Assembly: GCA_045639045.1 (NCBI GenBank)
Contig: JAZUCI010000106.1
Coordinates: 1 to 14,974, forward strand
From: SIG402 sp045639045
Lineage (GTDB): Bacteria; Bacillota; Clostridia; Christensenellales; Borkfalkiaceae
Direction: 5' to 3'
Length of the DNA: 14,974 nt
Shown here: positions 5,931 through 12,530 of the stretch, one piece after another
Numbering within the stretch: position 1 is the stretch's first letter
Layout of the letters: each line of letters begins with the position of its first letter
Program-made: the position numbers and the translations under genes
The notes under the pieces: generated by a model
Told to the model about the DNA's origin: nothing
Databases searched by the model: none
The model's input: the letters and a program-made list of their open reading frames with translations, nothing else

Positions 5931-6366
5931 AGAAGAACGCGCCTTCGATATGCCGAACGAACAAATCACCTTTCTTTTTCAGTTTTTTCCCTTGTTCTTC
6001 CACCCCTACGGTGATGCTTTCAGGGGGATTTCCCAAGAACACTTCCACCACGTCGAAGCGGATAGAAACGCTATCTTCGGCTATCCCTTTGCGCTTTAAA
6101 AAGTATAGAGCGCCCCTTTTGTAACGCTCACGCTTTAAGGAATCTACCGCTTGCGAAGGGGTTCCGTAGTCCGTTCTTGTACGCGTTTTTACTTCCGCAA
6201 ACACAAGCGTTTCCCCTTGACGAAGCACTAAATCCATTTCCCCAAAGGGGGTTTTATAATTTTTGCATACGGGTTTTAAGCCTTGCTTTTTTAGGTGTTT
6301 TAGCGCGGCTCGCTCTCCCCTTCCGCCCAAAAGTTTTTTGTAAAGGTCCTTCTGTGTATGGGGCAT
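5929..6366 (-). CDS. yraN: YraN family (UPF0102) nuclease-like protein
   Basis: Member of the small YraN/UPF0102 family, which has a PD-(D/E)XK-like nuclease fold. Its biological function is not firmly established; it is usually encoded beside rnhB. The 145-aa product has the N-terminal helix GGRGERAALKHLKKQG (14-29) and the putative metal-binding residues in GEMDLV (E43, D45) and FAEVKTR (E58, K60), followed by RFDVVEV at 103-109. The ATG at 6364-6366 has a good Shine-Dalgarno region (AGGGAGAAGGG). Using this start, the gene overlaps the 3' end of rnhB by 67 bp in another frame. This overlap is longer than usual but is supported by the ribosome binding site. The C terminus is lysine-rich (127-132). 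Confidence 0.9.
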   Translation of the reverse strand: MPHTQKDLYKKLLGGRGERAALKHLKKQGLKPVCKNYKTPFGEMDLVLRQGETLVFAEVKTRTRTDYGTPSQAVDSLKRERYKRGALYFLKRKGIAEDSVSIRFDVVEVFLGNPPESITVGVEEQGKKLKKKGDLFVRHIEGAFF

Positions 6367-6959
6367 AATCCCTTCTCCCTAATCGCGCTGATGTGCGCCG
6401 CCGTGCCGTAGCCTTTATTTTCCGCAAAGCCGTATTCGGGGTACGTTTTCGCGTATTCCTTCATCAAATTATCACGGTACACCTTGGCTATAATGGAAGC
6501 CGCGCCTATGGTATAACTTTTTGCGTCCCCTTTAATAATGGCTTCGCTTGGCACGCCGAAATCCAGTTCCACCGCGTCCGCAAACACCACGTTCGGCTTT
6601 ACCGCAAGGGTTTCCACGCAGTTTTTCATACATTGCTTTACCGCGTTCAAAATGTTTACGCGGTCAATTTCCTCGGGCGAAACTTCGCATATCGTGTAGG
6701 CTATCGCGCGTTTTTTGATTTCTTCGGCAAGAATTTCCCTGTTCTTTTCGGAAACCTTTTTGCTATCGTCTACACCCAGCAAAAGGGCTTCTTCGTTTAA
6801 GGGCATGATAACCGCCGCGCAAACCACGGGGCCCGCCAAAGGCCCGCGCCCCACTTCGTCCGTACCCGCAATATAGGTTGCGCCGCGCGCTTGCCACGCG
6901 CGTTCGTACGCTAACTTTTCATTGAGTTTTTCGCGTAGTTTTTCTTCCCGTTTAGTCAT
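6300..6959 (-). CDS. rnhB: Ribonuclease HII
   Basis: RNase HII cleaves RNA in RNA-DNA hybrids and removes single ribonucleotides misincorporated into DNA. The 219-aa product shows TDEVGRGPLAGPVV (33-46), including catalytic D34 and E35, ADAVEL with D128, and GDAKSYTIGAASIIAKVYRD (144-163), ending in the fourth acidic residue D163. The C-terminal KGYGTAAHISAI (182-193) is also characteristic. The set of four acidic catalytic residues looks complete. The start at 6957-6959 overlaps the rbgA stop by 8 bp and uses a five-G Shine-Dalgarno tract inside rbgA. About 20 residues at the C terminus are encoded in the overlap with yraN; the conserved family core ends near there. Confidence 0.96.
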   Translation of the reverse strand: MTKREEKLREKLNEKLAYERAWQARGATYIAGTDEVGRGPLAGPVVCAAVIMPLNEEALLLGVDDSKKVSEKNREILAEEIKKRAIAYTICEVSPEEIDRVNILNAVKQCMKNCVETLAVKPNVVFADAVELDFGVPSEAIIKGDAKSYTIGAASIIAKVYRDNLMKEYAKTYPEYGFAENKGYGTAAHISAIREKGLCPIHRRTFTKNFWAEGESEPR

Positions 6960-7833
6960 CTTCTTCCCCCAAAGAAAGGTTTAAGGGTTTGGGGGGAAGT
7001 TCTAACGAAACGCCGCCTAATCTACCCTTTCTGAAATCGTCGATCACCGCGCGGGCGGCGCGGTCGTAATCGTATTCCCCACCGCGAAGCAAAAATCCGC
7101 GGCGCTTTACCACGCAGTCTAAAAGTTGTAAGGGGGTTTCCTCCTGCCCCGTAACGCCGTATTTTTCGGTTAAGACCGCCCTATACTTGCCCGTGTAAAT
7201 TTCCCATAACAGCTCCAAGGCAAGGTCGTCCATATCCAAAATATCGTCGTTAATACTGCCAACGTAGGCAAGGTGCTTGGCTAGGGTTTGGTTATCAAAG
7301 GCGGGGGGCATGGTACCCGGGGTATCCAAAAGTTCCAAATCCCCCACGCGAATCCATTGCTTGCCACGCGTTACACCCGCTTTATCCCCCGTTTGCGCGC
7401 GTTTTTCGCCCGCTAACGCGTTAATTAAGGTGCTTTTACCCGTATTGGGAATGCCCGCCACCATAACGCGCATGGGCATATTTACGCCCTTTTTCGCGTT
7501 GCGTTCGCGCTTTTCTTCAAACAGTTTGGCAAGTGCGCTTTTTAAGGCGGTGATATCCTTGGGGCGGTTTGCGCATACCGCTATCGCGTTTTGCCCCCGC
7601 TTTTTCATAAAGTCCAGCCAAGCGGTTACTGCGTTCGCATCGCTTAAATCGCTTTTATTCAATACGTACAACAAGGGTTTAGAAGAAAACAACGCGGTAT
7701 GCTTGCGGTTTACGCAAGCTTCGGGGCAGCGCGCGTCCATAATCACAACCGCGCCGTCGCATAGTTTTAACTGTTCCTCCATCATACGTAAGGCTTTGGT
7801 CATATGCCCGGGGAACCATTGTATGGTTTTCAT
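6952..7833 (-). CDS. rbgA: Ribosome biogenesis GTPase RbgA (YlqF)
   Basis: Circularly permuted GTPase needed for late assembly of the 50S subunit. The 293-aa product shows the permuted motif order: NKSD (G4, 59-62) comes before GIPNTGKS (G1, 127-134), then AGVTRGKQW (G2 region, 152-160) and DTPG (G3, 170-173). The N terminus MKTIQWFPGHMTKA is a family signature. A C-terminal RNA-binding helical domain follows (about 180-290). The start lies 3 nt after the trmD stop, with GAGGAA in the trmD end as the Shine-Dalgarno, so translation is probably coupled. It sits directly after trmD, in the position rplS normally occupies. Confidence 0.95.
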   Translation of the reverse strand: MKTIQWFPGHMTKALRMMEEQLKLCDGAVVIMDARCPEACVNRKHTALFSSKPLLYVLNKSDLSDANAVTAWLDFMKKRGQNAIAVCANRPKDITALKSALAKLFEEKRERNAKKGVNMPMRVMVAGIPNTGKSTLINALAGEKRAQTGDKAGVTRGKQWIRVGDLELLDTPGTMPPAFDNQTLAKHLAYVGSINDDILDMDDLALELLWEIYTGKYRAVLTEKYGVTGQEETPLQLLDCVVKRRGFLLRGGEYDYDRAARAVIDDFRKGRLGGVSLELPPKPLNLSLGEEDD

Positions 7834-7836
7834 TTT

Positions 7837-8616
7837 TTATTCCTCGCTTTGCAAAGCTTTTCCGCCTTCCGCGTTCGTTTGCGCCTTTCCGCGCTTTCTT
7901 CTTTTTACCTTGGGCTGCGGCAAGGTGGTATAACTTTCCTGCCGTTCTTCTTCGGTTAACAGGTCGGGGCGGCGTTTACGGGTAAGAATCAAAGATTCTT
8001 CCCTGCGCCACTCCTCCACTTTTTTATGGTCGCCCGAAACCAAAACCTCGGGTACGGTAAGCCCCATAAATTCTTGCGGACGGGTATATTGGGGGTATTC
8101 CAAACGGTTTTCGGTGTGGCTTTCGTTTTGCAAGGAAGCCGCGTTTAGCACCCCTTCCACGTAACGGGCAACCGCGTCCGTAACGATCATGGCGGGGAGT
8201 TCCCCACCCGTTAGAACGTAGTCCCCCACGGATAATTCTTCGTCAATAAACAGGTCGATCACCCGTTGATCCACCCCTTCGTAATGTCCGCAAAGAAGAA
8301 GAATTCTCTCCTTTTTCGCGTACTCCCTAACGATGGGCTGGGAAAGAACTTTCCCCTTTGGGGAAAGATAAATGCGAAGCGCTTCGTGATTCGGGTCTAT
8401 CGCCGTAATTGCCGAAGCAATGGGTTGGGGCGTCATCAACATCCCCGCGCCGCCCCCAAAGGGGTAGTCGTCGCACTTCTTATGCTTATCCAACGAGTAT
8501 TCGCGGATATCGTGTACGCAAACGGTAATGGCGCCCGCTTCCCTAGCGCGCTTGATGATGCTTTCGCTAAGCGGGGTGAACATTTCGGGAAATAGGGTTA
8601 GGATATCAATCCTCAT
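7837..8616 (-). CDS. trmD: tRNA (guanine-N1)-methyltransferase
   Basis: TrmD methylates G37 of tRNAs that have G at position 36, using S-adenosylmethionine bound in a trefoil knot; this prevents +1 frameshifting. The 259-aa product contains MRIDILTLFPEMF, YPFGGGAGMLM (51-61), LCGHYEGVDQRV (108-119), SVGDYVLTGGE (129-139) and YPQYTRP (174-180). At the segment that usually reads (E/D)DSF...LL(D/E), this protein has NESHTENRLE, so glutamates (E165, E173) stand where many homologues carry aspartate. A lysine/arginine-rich tail (235-244) extends past the usual end. The start overlaps the rimM stop by 11 bp; GGGAGAGG is the Shine-Dalgarno. Confidence 0.96.
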   Translation of the reverse strand: MRIDILTLFPEMFTPLSESIIKRAREAGAITVCVHDIREYSLDKHKKCDDYPFGGGAGMLMTPQPIASAITAIDPNHEALRIYLSPKGKVLSQPIVREYAKKERILLLCGHYEGVDQRVIDLFIDEELSVGDYVLTGGELPAMIVTDAVARYVEGVLNAASLQNESHTENRLEYPQYTRPQEFMGLTVPEVLVSGDHKKVEEWRREESLILTRKRRPDLLTEEERQESYTTLPQPKVKRRKRGKAQTNAEGGKALQSEE

Positions 8617-9115
8617 ACACGGCTACCTCTCCCATCCGTTTTTTGTTTACGGTAATTTTTTTGTTTTCGGTATCCACCGAAAGCACCAAATCCTTTAAGA
8701 AGGGAAAGCGAATGGGCTTTTTCCCCACGCGTTCCAAGGTGAAAATATCACGGGAAGCGGGGGTTACGTCCGCAACCACGCCGTAGATATGCCCCGTTTC
8801 GTCCACCACTTCCGCGCCCAATACGTCCACGATATAGAAGGTGTTTTGGGTTAAAGGAACGGCGTTTTCACGGGTTACGTACAGTTTTTTACCGCGAAGC
8901 AATTCCGCTTGGTTTCTATCCGCCACGCTGGATAGCGCAAGGAACACGAAACCGTCCCCCACGCGCGCGTGCAGGACTTTATATTCGGTATCTTCCAAAA
9001 ATACGGTTTTTAGATCGTAAAAGCGATCCGCATTATCCACGTAGGGCTTTACCTTTACTTCCCCACGAATGCCTTGGGGCTTTAAAATTTCACCAATCAG
9101 TAATTTTTCTTGCAT
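8606..9115 (-). CDS. rimM: 16S rRNA processing protein RimM
   Basis: RimM assists maturation of the 30S head and binds ribosomal protein S19. The 169-aa product has the N-terminal RimM domain with GEILKPQGIRGEVKVKP (8-24), then the linker motif FYIVDVLGAEV (93-103), and a PRC-barrel domain to the C terminus (about 95-165) including IRFPFLKDLV (135-144) and ITVNKKRMGEV. The length is typical. The start at 9113-9115 has AGGTGG upstream. It lies 56 bp after khpA and overlaps trmD by 11 bp, the usual rimM-trmD arrangement. Confidence 0.95.
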   Translation of the reverse strand: MQEKLLIGEILKPQGIRGEVKVKPYVDNADRFYDLKTVFLEDTEYKVLHARVGDGFVFLALSSVADRNQAELLRGKKLYVTRENAVPLTQNTFYIVDVLGAEVVDETGHIYGVVADVTPASRDIFTLERVGKKPIRFPFLKDLVLSVDTENKKITVNKKRMGEVAVYED

Positions 9116-9171
9116 TGTTCCACCTACGCGCCCTTATCTAAACGCGCAAAAACAGGAAAAAGGAGAAATAA

Positions 9172-9414
9172 TTAAATTTCTCCCGTTTCCTTAATTTCGA
9201 TATTATACTTTTTGCCTTCCTTGGCGGAAGCGGTTTTCACCAACGTGCGAAGCGCTTTGGCTACTTTGCCTTGTCTGCCGATAACTTTACCCATATCCGA
9301 TTCATCCAGTACCACCGTTACGGTAACGGTGTTGCCGTTTTCTTCGGTTAAGTACTGAATACATTCGGGTTTTTCAGCGAACTGTTCAACGACGAATTTA
9401 ATCAGCTCTAACAT
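9172..9414 (-). CDS. khpA: KH-domain RNA-binding protein KhpA (YlqC)
   Basis: Small single-KH-domain protein of 80 aa. Homologues (KhpA) bind RNA, often with KhpB/Jag, and affect cell size and division in some Gram-positive species; the role here is inferred from family and position. The RNA-binding GxxG loop is GRQG at 46-49, within SDMGKVIGRQGKVAKALRTL. The flanking alpha/beta elements complete a minimal type II KH fold, and no other domain is present. It starts 11 nt after the rpsP stop with a modest AAGGG Shine-Dalgarno. The rpsP-khpA-rimM-trmD order is strongly conserved in Firmicutes. Confidence 0.95.
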   Translation of the reverse strand: MLELIKFVVEQFAEKPECIQYLTEENGNTVTVTVVLDESDMGKVIGRQGKVAKALRTLVKTASAKEGKKYNIEIKETGEI

Positions 9415-9425
9415 AAGCTAAACCC

Positions 9426-9722
9426 TTAGCCCTTTTTCTTTTTGGGGTTGGTTTTGGAAGGAGAAAGTTTTTCGGATTTTTCCATTGCGCCAGCTTGTAC
9501 CAAAAGTGCCTTTACGGTTTCGGTGGGTTGAACGCCCTTCAAAATCCAATCTTTAGCCTTGTCAACGTTTACAACGAGTTCAGCGGGTTGACGGGTGGGG
9601 TCGTAATGACCAACGGTGTCAATCACTTTACCGTCGCGGGGGGTTCTGCTATCCGCAACAACGATACGATAGCAAGGAGCCTTGTGTTTGCCAAGTCTGG
9701 TTAATCTCATTTTTACTGCCAT
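9426..9722 (-). CDS. rpsP: 30S ribosomal protein S16
   Basis: S16 is an early-assembling protein of the 30S body. The 98-aa product carries the family N terminus MAVKMRLTRLGKHKAPCYRI, then VVADSRTPRDGKVIDTVGHY (21-40) and DPTRQP (41-46). It ends in a basic tail rich in lysine (90-97), slightly longer than in minimal S16 proteins. The ATG is preceded by CGGAGG. A 72-bp gap to ffh contains a 5-bp hairpin (9770-9782) without a T-run, so transcription from ffh probably continues into rpsP. Confidence 0.96.
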   Translation of the reverse strand: MAVKMRLTRLGKHKAPCYRIVVADSRTPRDGKVIDTVGHYDPTRQPAELVVNVDKAKDWILKGVQPTETVKALLVQAGAMEKSEKLSPSKTNPKKKKG

Positions 9723-9794
9723 TTTAATTTTCCTCCGAAATTAATTTTCTTTATTTCTTGTATATTTTCACGGCGATGCCGTAAGAACCACGGT

Positions 9795-11114
9795 TTACAT
9801 TCTACCGAAAGGGAATTTCCTTCCGTTTTTCATTTGCTTCATCATCTGCTTTGCTTGGTCGTACTGTTTTAACAGTTGGTTTACGTCCTGCACGGTGGTG
9901 CCGCTACCCGCAGCGATGCGCTTTTTACGGCTGCTGCCGATGATTAAGGGGTTATCCCTTTCCTTTTGCGTCATGGAAAGGATAATCGCTTGCGCGCGTT
10001 CCATCTTCTTTTCATCCACGCTATCCGCGGATAAACCCATTTTGGAAGCGCCGGGAACCATTTGAAGCAAGTCCCCCAAATTGCCCATTTTCTTTAGCGC
10101 GCGGAACTGTTCTAAGTAATCGGTTAGGGTGAAACTTGCCGAACGGAGTTTTTTCTCCATTTCCTTCATTTCCTGTTCGGTTACCGCTTCTTGCGCTTTT
10201 TCAATTAAGGAAAGTACGTCCCCCATACCCAAGATACGGGAAGCCATACGGTCGGGATGGAAGGGTTCTAAATCCCCCAGTTTTTCGCCTACGCTACAAA
10301 ACTTGATGGGCTTTCCCGTTACCGCTTTTACGGATAAGGTTGCGCCCCCACGGGTATCCCCGTCCAACTTCGTAAGCACTACGCCCGAAATTTCCAAACG
10401 CTTGTTAAAGGTATCCGCAACGTTAACCGCATCCTGCCCCGTCATAGAGTCCACGGTTAAAAGGATTTCGGTGGGGTTTACCTTTTCTACGATGCGTTCT
10501 AATTCTTCCATCAGGGCTTCGTCGATATGCAAGCGCCCTGCGGTATCGATAATTACGGTATCAAACCCGTAAGATTTTGCGTGTTCTACCGCTTGTTTGG
10601 CGGTTTTAACGGGATCTTGCGTGCCACGTTCGAACACTTCCGCACCCACTTTTTCCGCAACCACCTTTAATTGGTTGATTGCCGCGGGGCGGTAGATATC
10701 ACACGCGGTAAGCAAGGGCTTTTTCCCTTGTTTTTTAAGGAGTAAGGCAAGCTTTCCGCAAAGGGTGGTTTTACCCGCGCCTTGCAACCCGCACATCATA
10801 ATTACGGTGGGAGGATTCGGGGAAACGGCAAGCTTTTGGTTGGTGGAGCCCATCAACGCAACCAGCTCTTCGTTTACGATTTTAATTACCTGTTGGGCGG
10901 GGCTTAAACTTTCCAAAATCTTTTGCCCAACCGCCTTTTCGCTAACGGCGGTAATAAAATCGCGGGCAACCTTAACGTTTACGTCCGCTTCCAGTAGCGC
11001 GATACGGATTTCGCGCATGGCTTGCTTAATTTCCAGCTCGGTTAATCTGCCACGCTTGGTTAATTTACTGAATACGTGCGATAATTTTTCTTGTAAAGAA
11101 CCGAAAATTGCCAC
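9795..11114 (-). CDS. ffh: Signal recognition particle protein Ffh (SRP54)
   Basis: Ffh binds the SRP RNA and nascent signal sequences, and docks with FtsY to deliver membrane and secreted proteins. The 439-aa product has the N domain (1-95), then the G domain with GLQGAGKT (109-116), DTAGRLH (190-196) and TKLDGDTRGG (248-257). The methionine-rich M domain (about 310-439) includes SRKKRIAAGSG (395-405), the SRP RNA-binding helix-turn-helix signature, and MMKQM near the end. The start codon is GTG at 11112-11114, preceded by GGAGGGGG. The partner ftsY is two genes upstream and ylxM is 33 bp upstream. No SRP RNA gene is seen in the window. Confidence 0.97.
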   Translation of the reverse strand: MAIFGSLQEKLSHVFSKLTKRGRLTELEIKQAMREIRIALLEADVNVKVARDFITAVSEKAVGQKILESLSPAQQVIKIVNEELVALMGSTNQKLAVSPNPPTVIMMCGLQGAGKTTLCGKLALLLKKQGKKPLLTACDIYRPAAINQLKVVAEKVGAEVFERGTQDPVKTAKQAVEHAKSYGFDTVIIDTAGRLHIDEALMEELERIVEKVNPTEILLTVDSMTGQDAVNVADTFNKRLEISGVVLTKLDGDTRGGATLSVKAVTGKPIKFCSVGEKLGDLEPFHPDRMASRILGMGDVLSLIEKAQEAVTEQEMKEMEKKLRSASFTLTDYLEQFRALKKMGNLGDLLQMVPGASKMGLSADSVDEKKMERAQAIILSMTQKERDNPLIIGSSRKKRIAAGSGTTVQDVNQLLKQYDQAKQMMKQMKNGRKFPFGRM

Positions 11115-11147
11115 GGTTACCCCCTCCTTCTTTTTTATTTTCTTTGG

Positions 11148-11450
11148 TTAATCGCCAAGCGCGGAAAGCAAAATTTCACGCGCGGGATGATTTTCGGGCA
11201 AAACGGCGCAAGCGGAACGCATAGCGCGTGTTTTTTCGTACAGTTTCAACTGTTCTTCTAACGCAAACAGCTGTTGTTTGGTTTTCTTTAATGCGTCCGA
11301 AACCGCTTGACGGGTCATCCCCGTATTTTCCGCAATTTCACCAAGGGAAAAATCCAAAACGAAGTGTTGGGTTGCAATTTCCCTACGCTTTTCGGTTAAC
11401 GCGCCCGCGTAAACGGTGAACAGTTCGGCAAGTAAAAGTTCTTCTGCCAT
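11148..11450 (-). CDS. ylxM: YlxM/p13-like putative helix-turn-helix protein
   Basis: Small predicted DNA-binding protein of the YlxM family, almost always encoded directly before ffh in Firmicutes. YlxM has been linked to SRP assembly or GTPase control in streptococci, but its role is not well defined. The 100-aa product has a sigma-70 region 4-like helix-turn-helix at about 34-60 (SLGEIAENTGMTRQAVSDAL), followed by a coiled-coil-prone helix (56-75). The open frame extends upstream to 11549, but that would start inside the previous terminator and upstream of the promoter. The ATG at 11448-11450, behind a six-G Shine-Dalgarno tract and giving the family start MAEEL, is chosen instead. It is the first gene of the large operon. 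Confidence 0.9.
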   Translation of the reverse strand: MAEELLLAELFTVYAGALTEKRREIATQHFVLDFSLGEIAENTGMTRQAVSDALKKTKQQLFALEEQLKLYEKTRAMRSACAVLPENHPAREILLSALGD

Positions 11451-11487
11451 AACGCCCCCCTTTCGCTCTTTTGCATTTTCCTTGCCT

Positions 11488-11516
11488 ATTATACACGCAA
11501 AAACAAGGAGTGTCAA
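11488..11516 (-). promoter_or_regulatory. Perfect consensus sigma-A promoter for the ylxM-ffh operon
   Basis: On the minus strand: -35 TTGACA at 11511-11516, a 17-nt spacer, and -10 TATAAT at 11488-11493. Both hexamers and the spacing match the consensus exactly. The predicted transcription start is near 11481, giving a leader of about 30 nt to ylxM. The whole -35 box lies within the distal arm of the upstream terminator hairpin. Confidence 0.93.
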
Positions 11517-11536
11517 GCATTTTTGCTTGACACTCC
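11499..11536 (-). terminator. Intrinsic terminator after the metallophosphoesterase gene
   Basis: A perfect 13-bp inverted repeat (GGAGTGTCAAGCA at 11507-11519 and its complement at 11524-11536) closes a 4-nt loop. On the minus strand it is followed by TTGTTTTT. It lies 17 bp after the stop codon. On the plus strand the same stem is followed by GTAATTTTTT, so it could act in both directions. Its distal arm contains the -35 box of the next promoter. Confidence 0.92.
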
Positions 11537-11553
11537 GTAATTTTTTCAAAATT

Positions 11554-12477
11554 TTACGCTTTTTCCAAAGGAAGAATATGCACGATGCCGATACCCGACC
11601 AATATTTATCGCTTTCGGCGGGCGTTCCCGTTTTAATCTTCTTTTCTTGCGAAGAAACCACGATTTGGGGTAAATACCCGTTGACTACGTTCGTATGGAA
11701 GAAATGCACATCCCCCGAAAAAAGGGCGGCTACGGGGCTTTTTTCGTCCGTTACGGCAATTGCTACCTCGTCCTTTTCCAAAGGAATCAGTCCGTTTTTC
11801 TTCCACGCTTGAATTACGGAAGGAGCAAGCTCTTCGCTTTCTATGGGGCGGTGGAAGCAAAGGATTACGGGTTTTTCGGATCCGTATAAATCCTGAACGC
11901 CTTTTACCATAGCGGCGCGGCCTTCTTTGGTAATGTTATTACCGCCCGCGATAATTACTTCGCCAAGGTCCACGGCGTGGAAACCGCCTTGGTATTCCTT
12001 GGGGGTAAGTTCGGTATATCCGTTTGCGCGAACGGCTAATTGGTCAATAGCGCAAAGCGCTTCCTTCGTGCCGTTGATATCTTCTTGGGGAAAATTGTAA
12101 TCGTGATTGCCTTCCACGTACAGGTAATCCCCCAAAGTTTTGCGGGAAAGCAGTTCGGTTAAGGTTTCCAAATTGATTTGCGAAGGGAAATCGATAACGT
12201 CCCCCAAAAACACGGTGAAATCCACCTTATTTTGGCTGGGGAAGGTTACGACGTCTTCTAAAATATCCTGCCCGAAGGGAAACCACATACGGCGTTGCCA
12301 CGTAAAGTTTTTACGCGCCAAATCATCCCGATAATCGGTTAAGCACATATGCATATCCGCGCCCAAAAGCAAGGTTAAGGGGCGGGTAATGCCTTGCACG
12401 TATAAGTCCGTTTCGTATACTTCAAAATTTCCCTTTTGGCTAACTTGGGTTTTTCCCAATTTAGAATTAAACAACAT
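11554..12477 (-). CDS. Calcineurin-like metallophosphoesterase, cytoplasmic, substrate unknown
   Basis: Predicted two-metal phosphoesterase of 307 aa. The dinuclear centre motifs appear in order: ADMH (D41, H43), GDVID (D93), EGNHD (N124, H125), CFHRP (H209) and SGDVHFFH (D256, H258, H261). The last motif has aspartate where the common GHxH has its first histidine; GDVH is reminiscent of PhoD-type enzymes. There is no signal peptide or membrane helix, so it should be cytoplasmic. I cannot name a substrate. The ATG at 12475-12477 has AGGAGA upstream. It follows ftsY after 53 bp and is closed by a strong terminator, so it is probably the last gene of the smc-ftsY unit. A phosphoesterase between ftsY and ylxM is not part of the common Firmicutes order. 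Confidence 0.85.
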   Translation of the reverse strand: MLFNSKLGKTQVSQKGNFEVYETDLYVQGITRPLTLLLGADMHMCLTDYRDDLARKNFTWQRRMWFPFGQDILEDVVTFPSQNKVDFTVFLGDVIDFPSQINLETLTELLSRKTLGDYLYVEGNHDYNFPQEDINGTKEALCAIDQLAVRANGYTELTPKEYQGGFHAVDLGEVIIAGGNNITKEGRAAMVKGVQDLYGSEKPVILCFHRPIESEELAPSVIQAWKKNGLIPLEKDEVAIAVTDEKSPVAALFSGDVHFFHTNVVNGYLPQIVVSSQEKKIKTGTPAESDKYWSGIGIVHILPLEKA

Positions 12478-12530
12478 ACGTTTTCTCCTGAATCTCCCAA
12501 TTCTACCCCGTAGTGGGGCGTGCGCTTTCG

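Noticed and set aside
9723..9794. Possible promoter (TTCTTA-N17-TATACA) and 5-bp hairpin between ffh and rpsP
   Set aside because: The -35 is poor, the hairpin lacks a T-run, and continuous transcription from ffh explains expression. I do not annotate either.
11451..11549. Upstream in-frame start for ylxM
   Set aside because: It would begin upstream of the consensus promoter and within the terminator region, so that RNA would not include it.
11527..11560. Plus-strand TTGACA created by the palindromic terminator
   Set aside because: No acceptable -10 lies 16-18 nt downstream (best is CAAAAT at 14 nt), and no plus-strand gene follows.
12506..12518. CCCC-GTAGT-GGGG inverted repeat between ftsY and the phosphoesterase gene
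   Set aside because: A 4-bp stem with no T-tract is too weak to call a terminator or operator.
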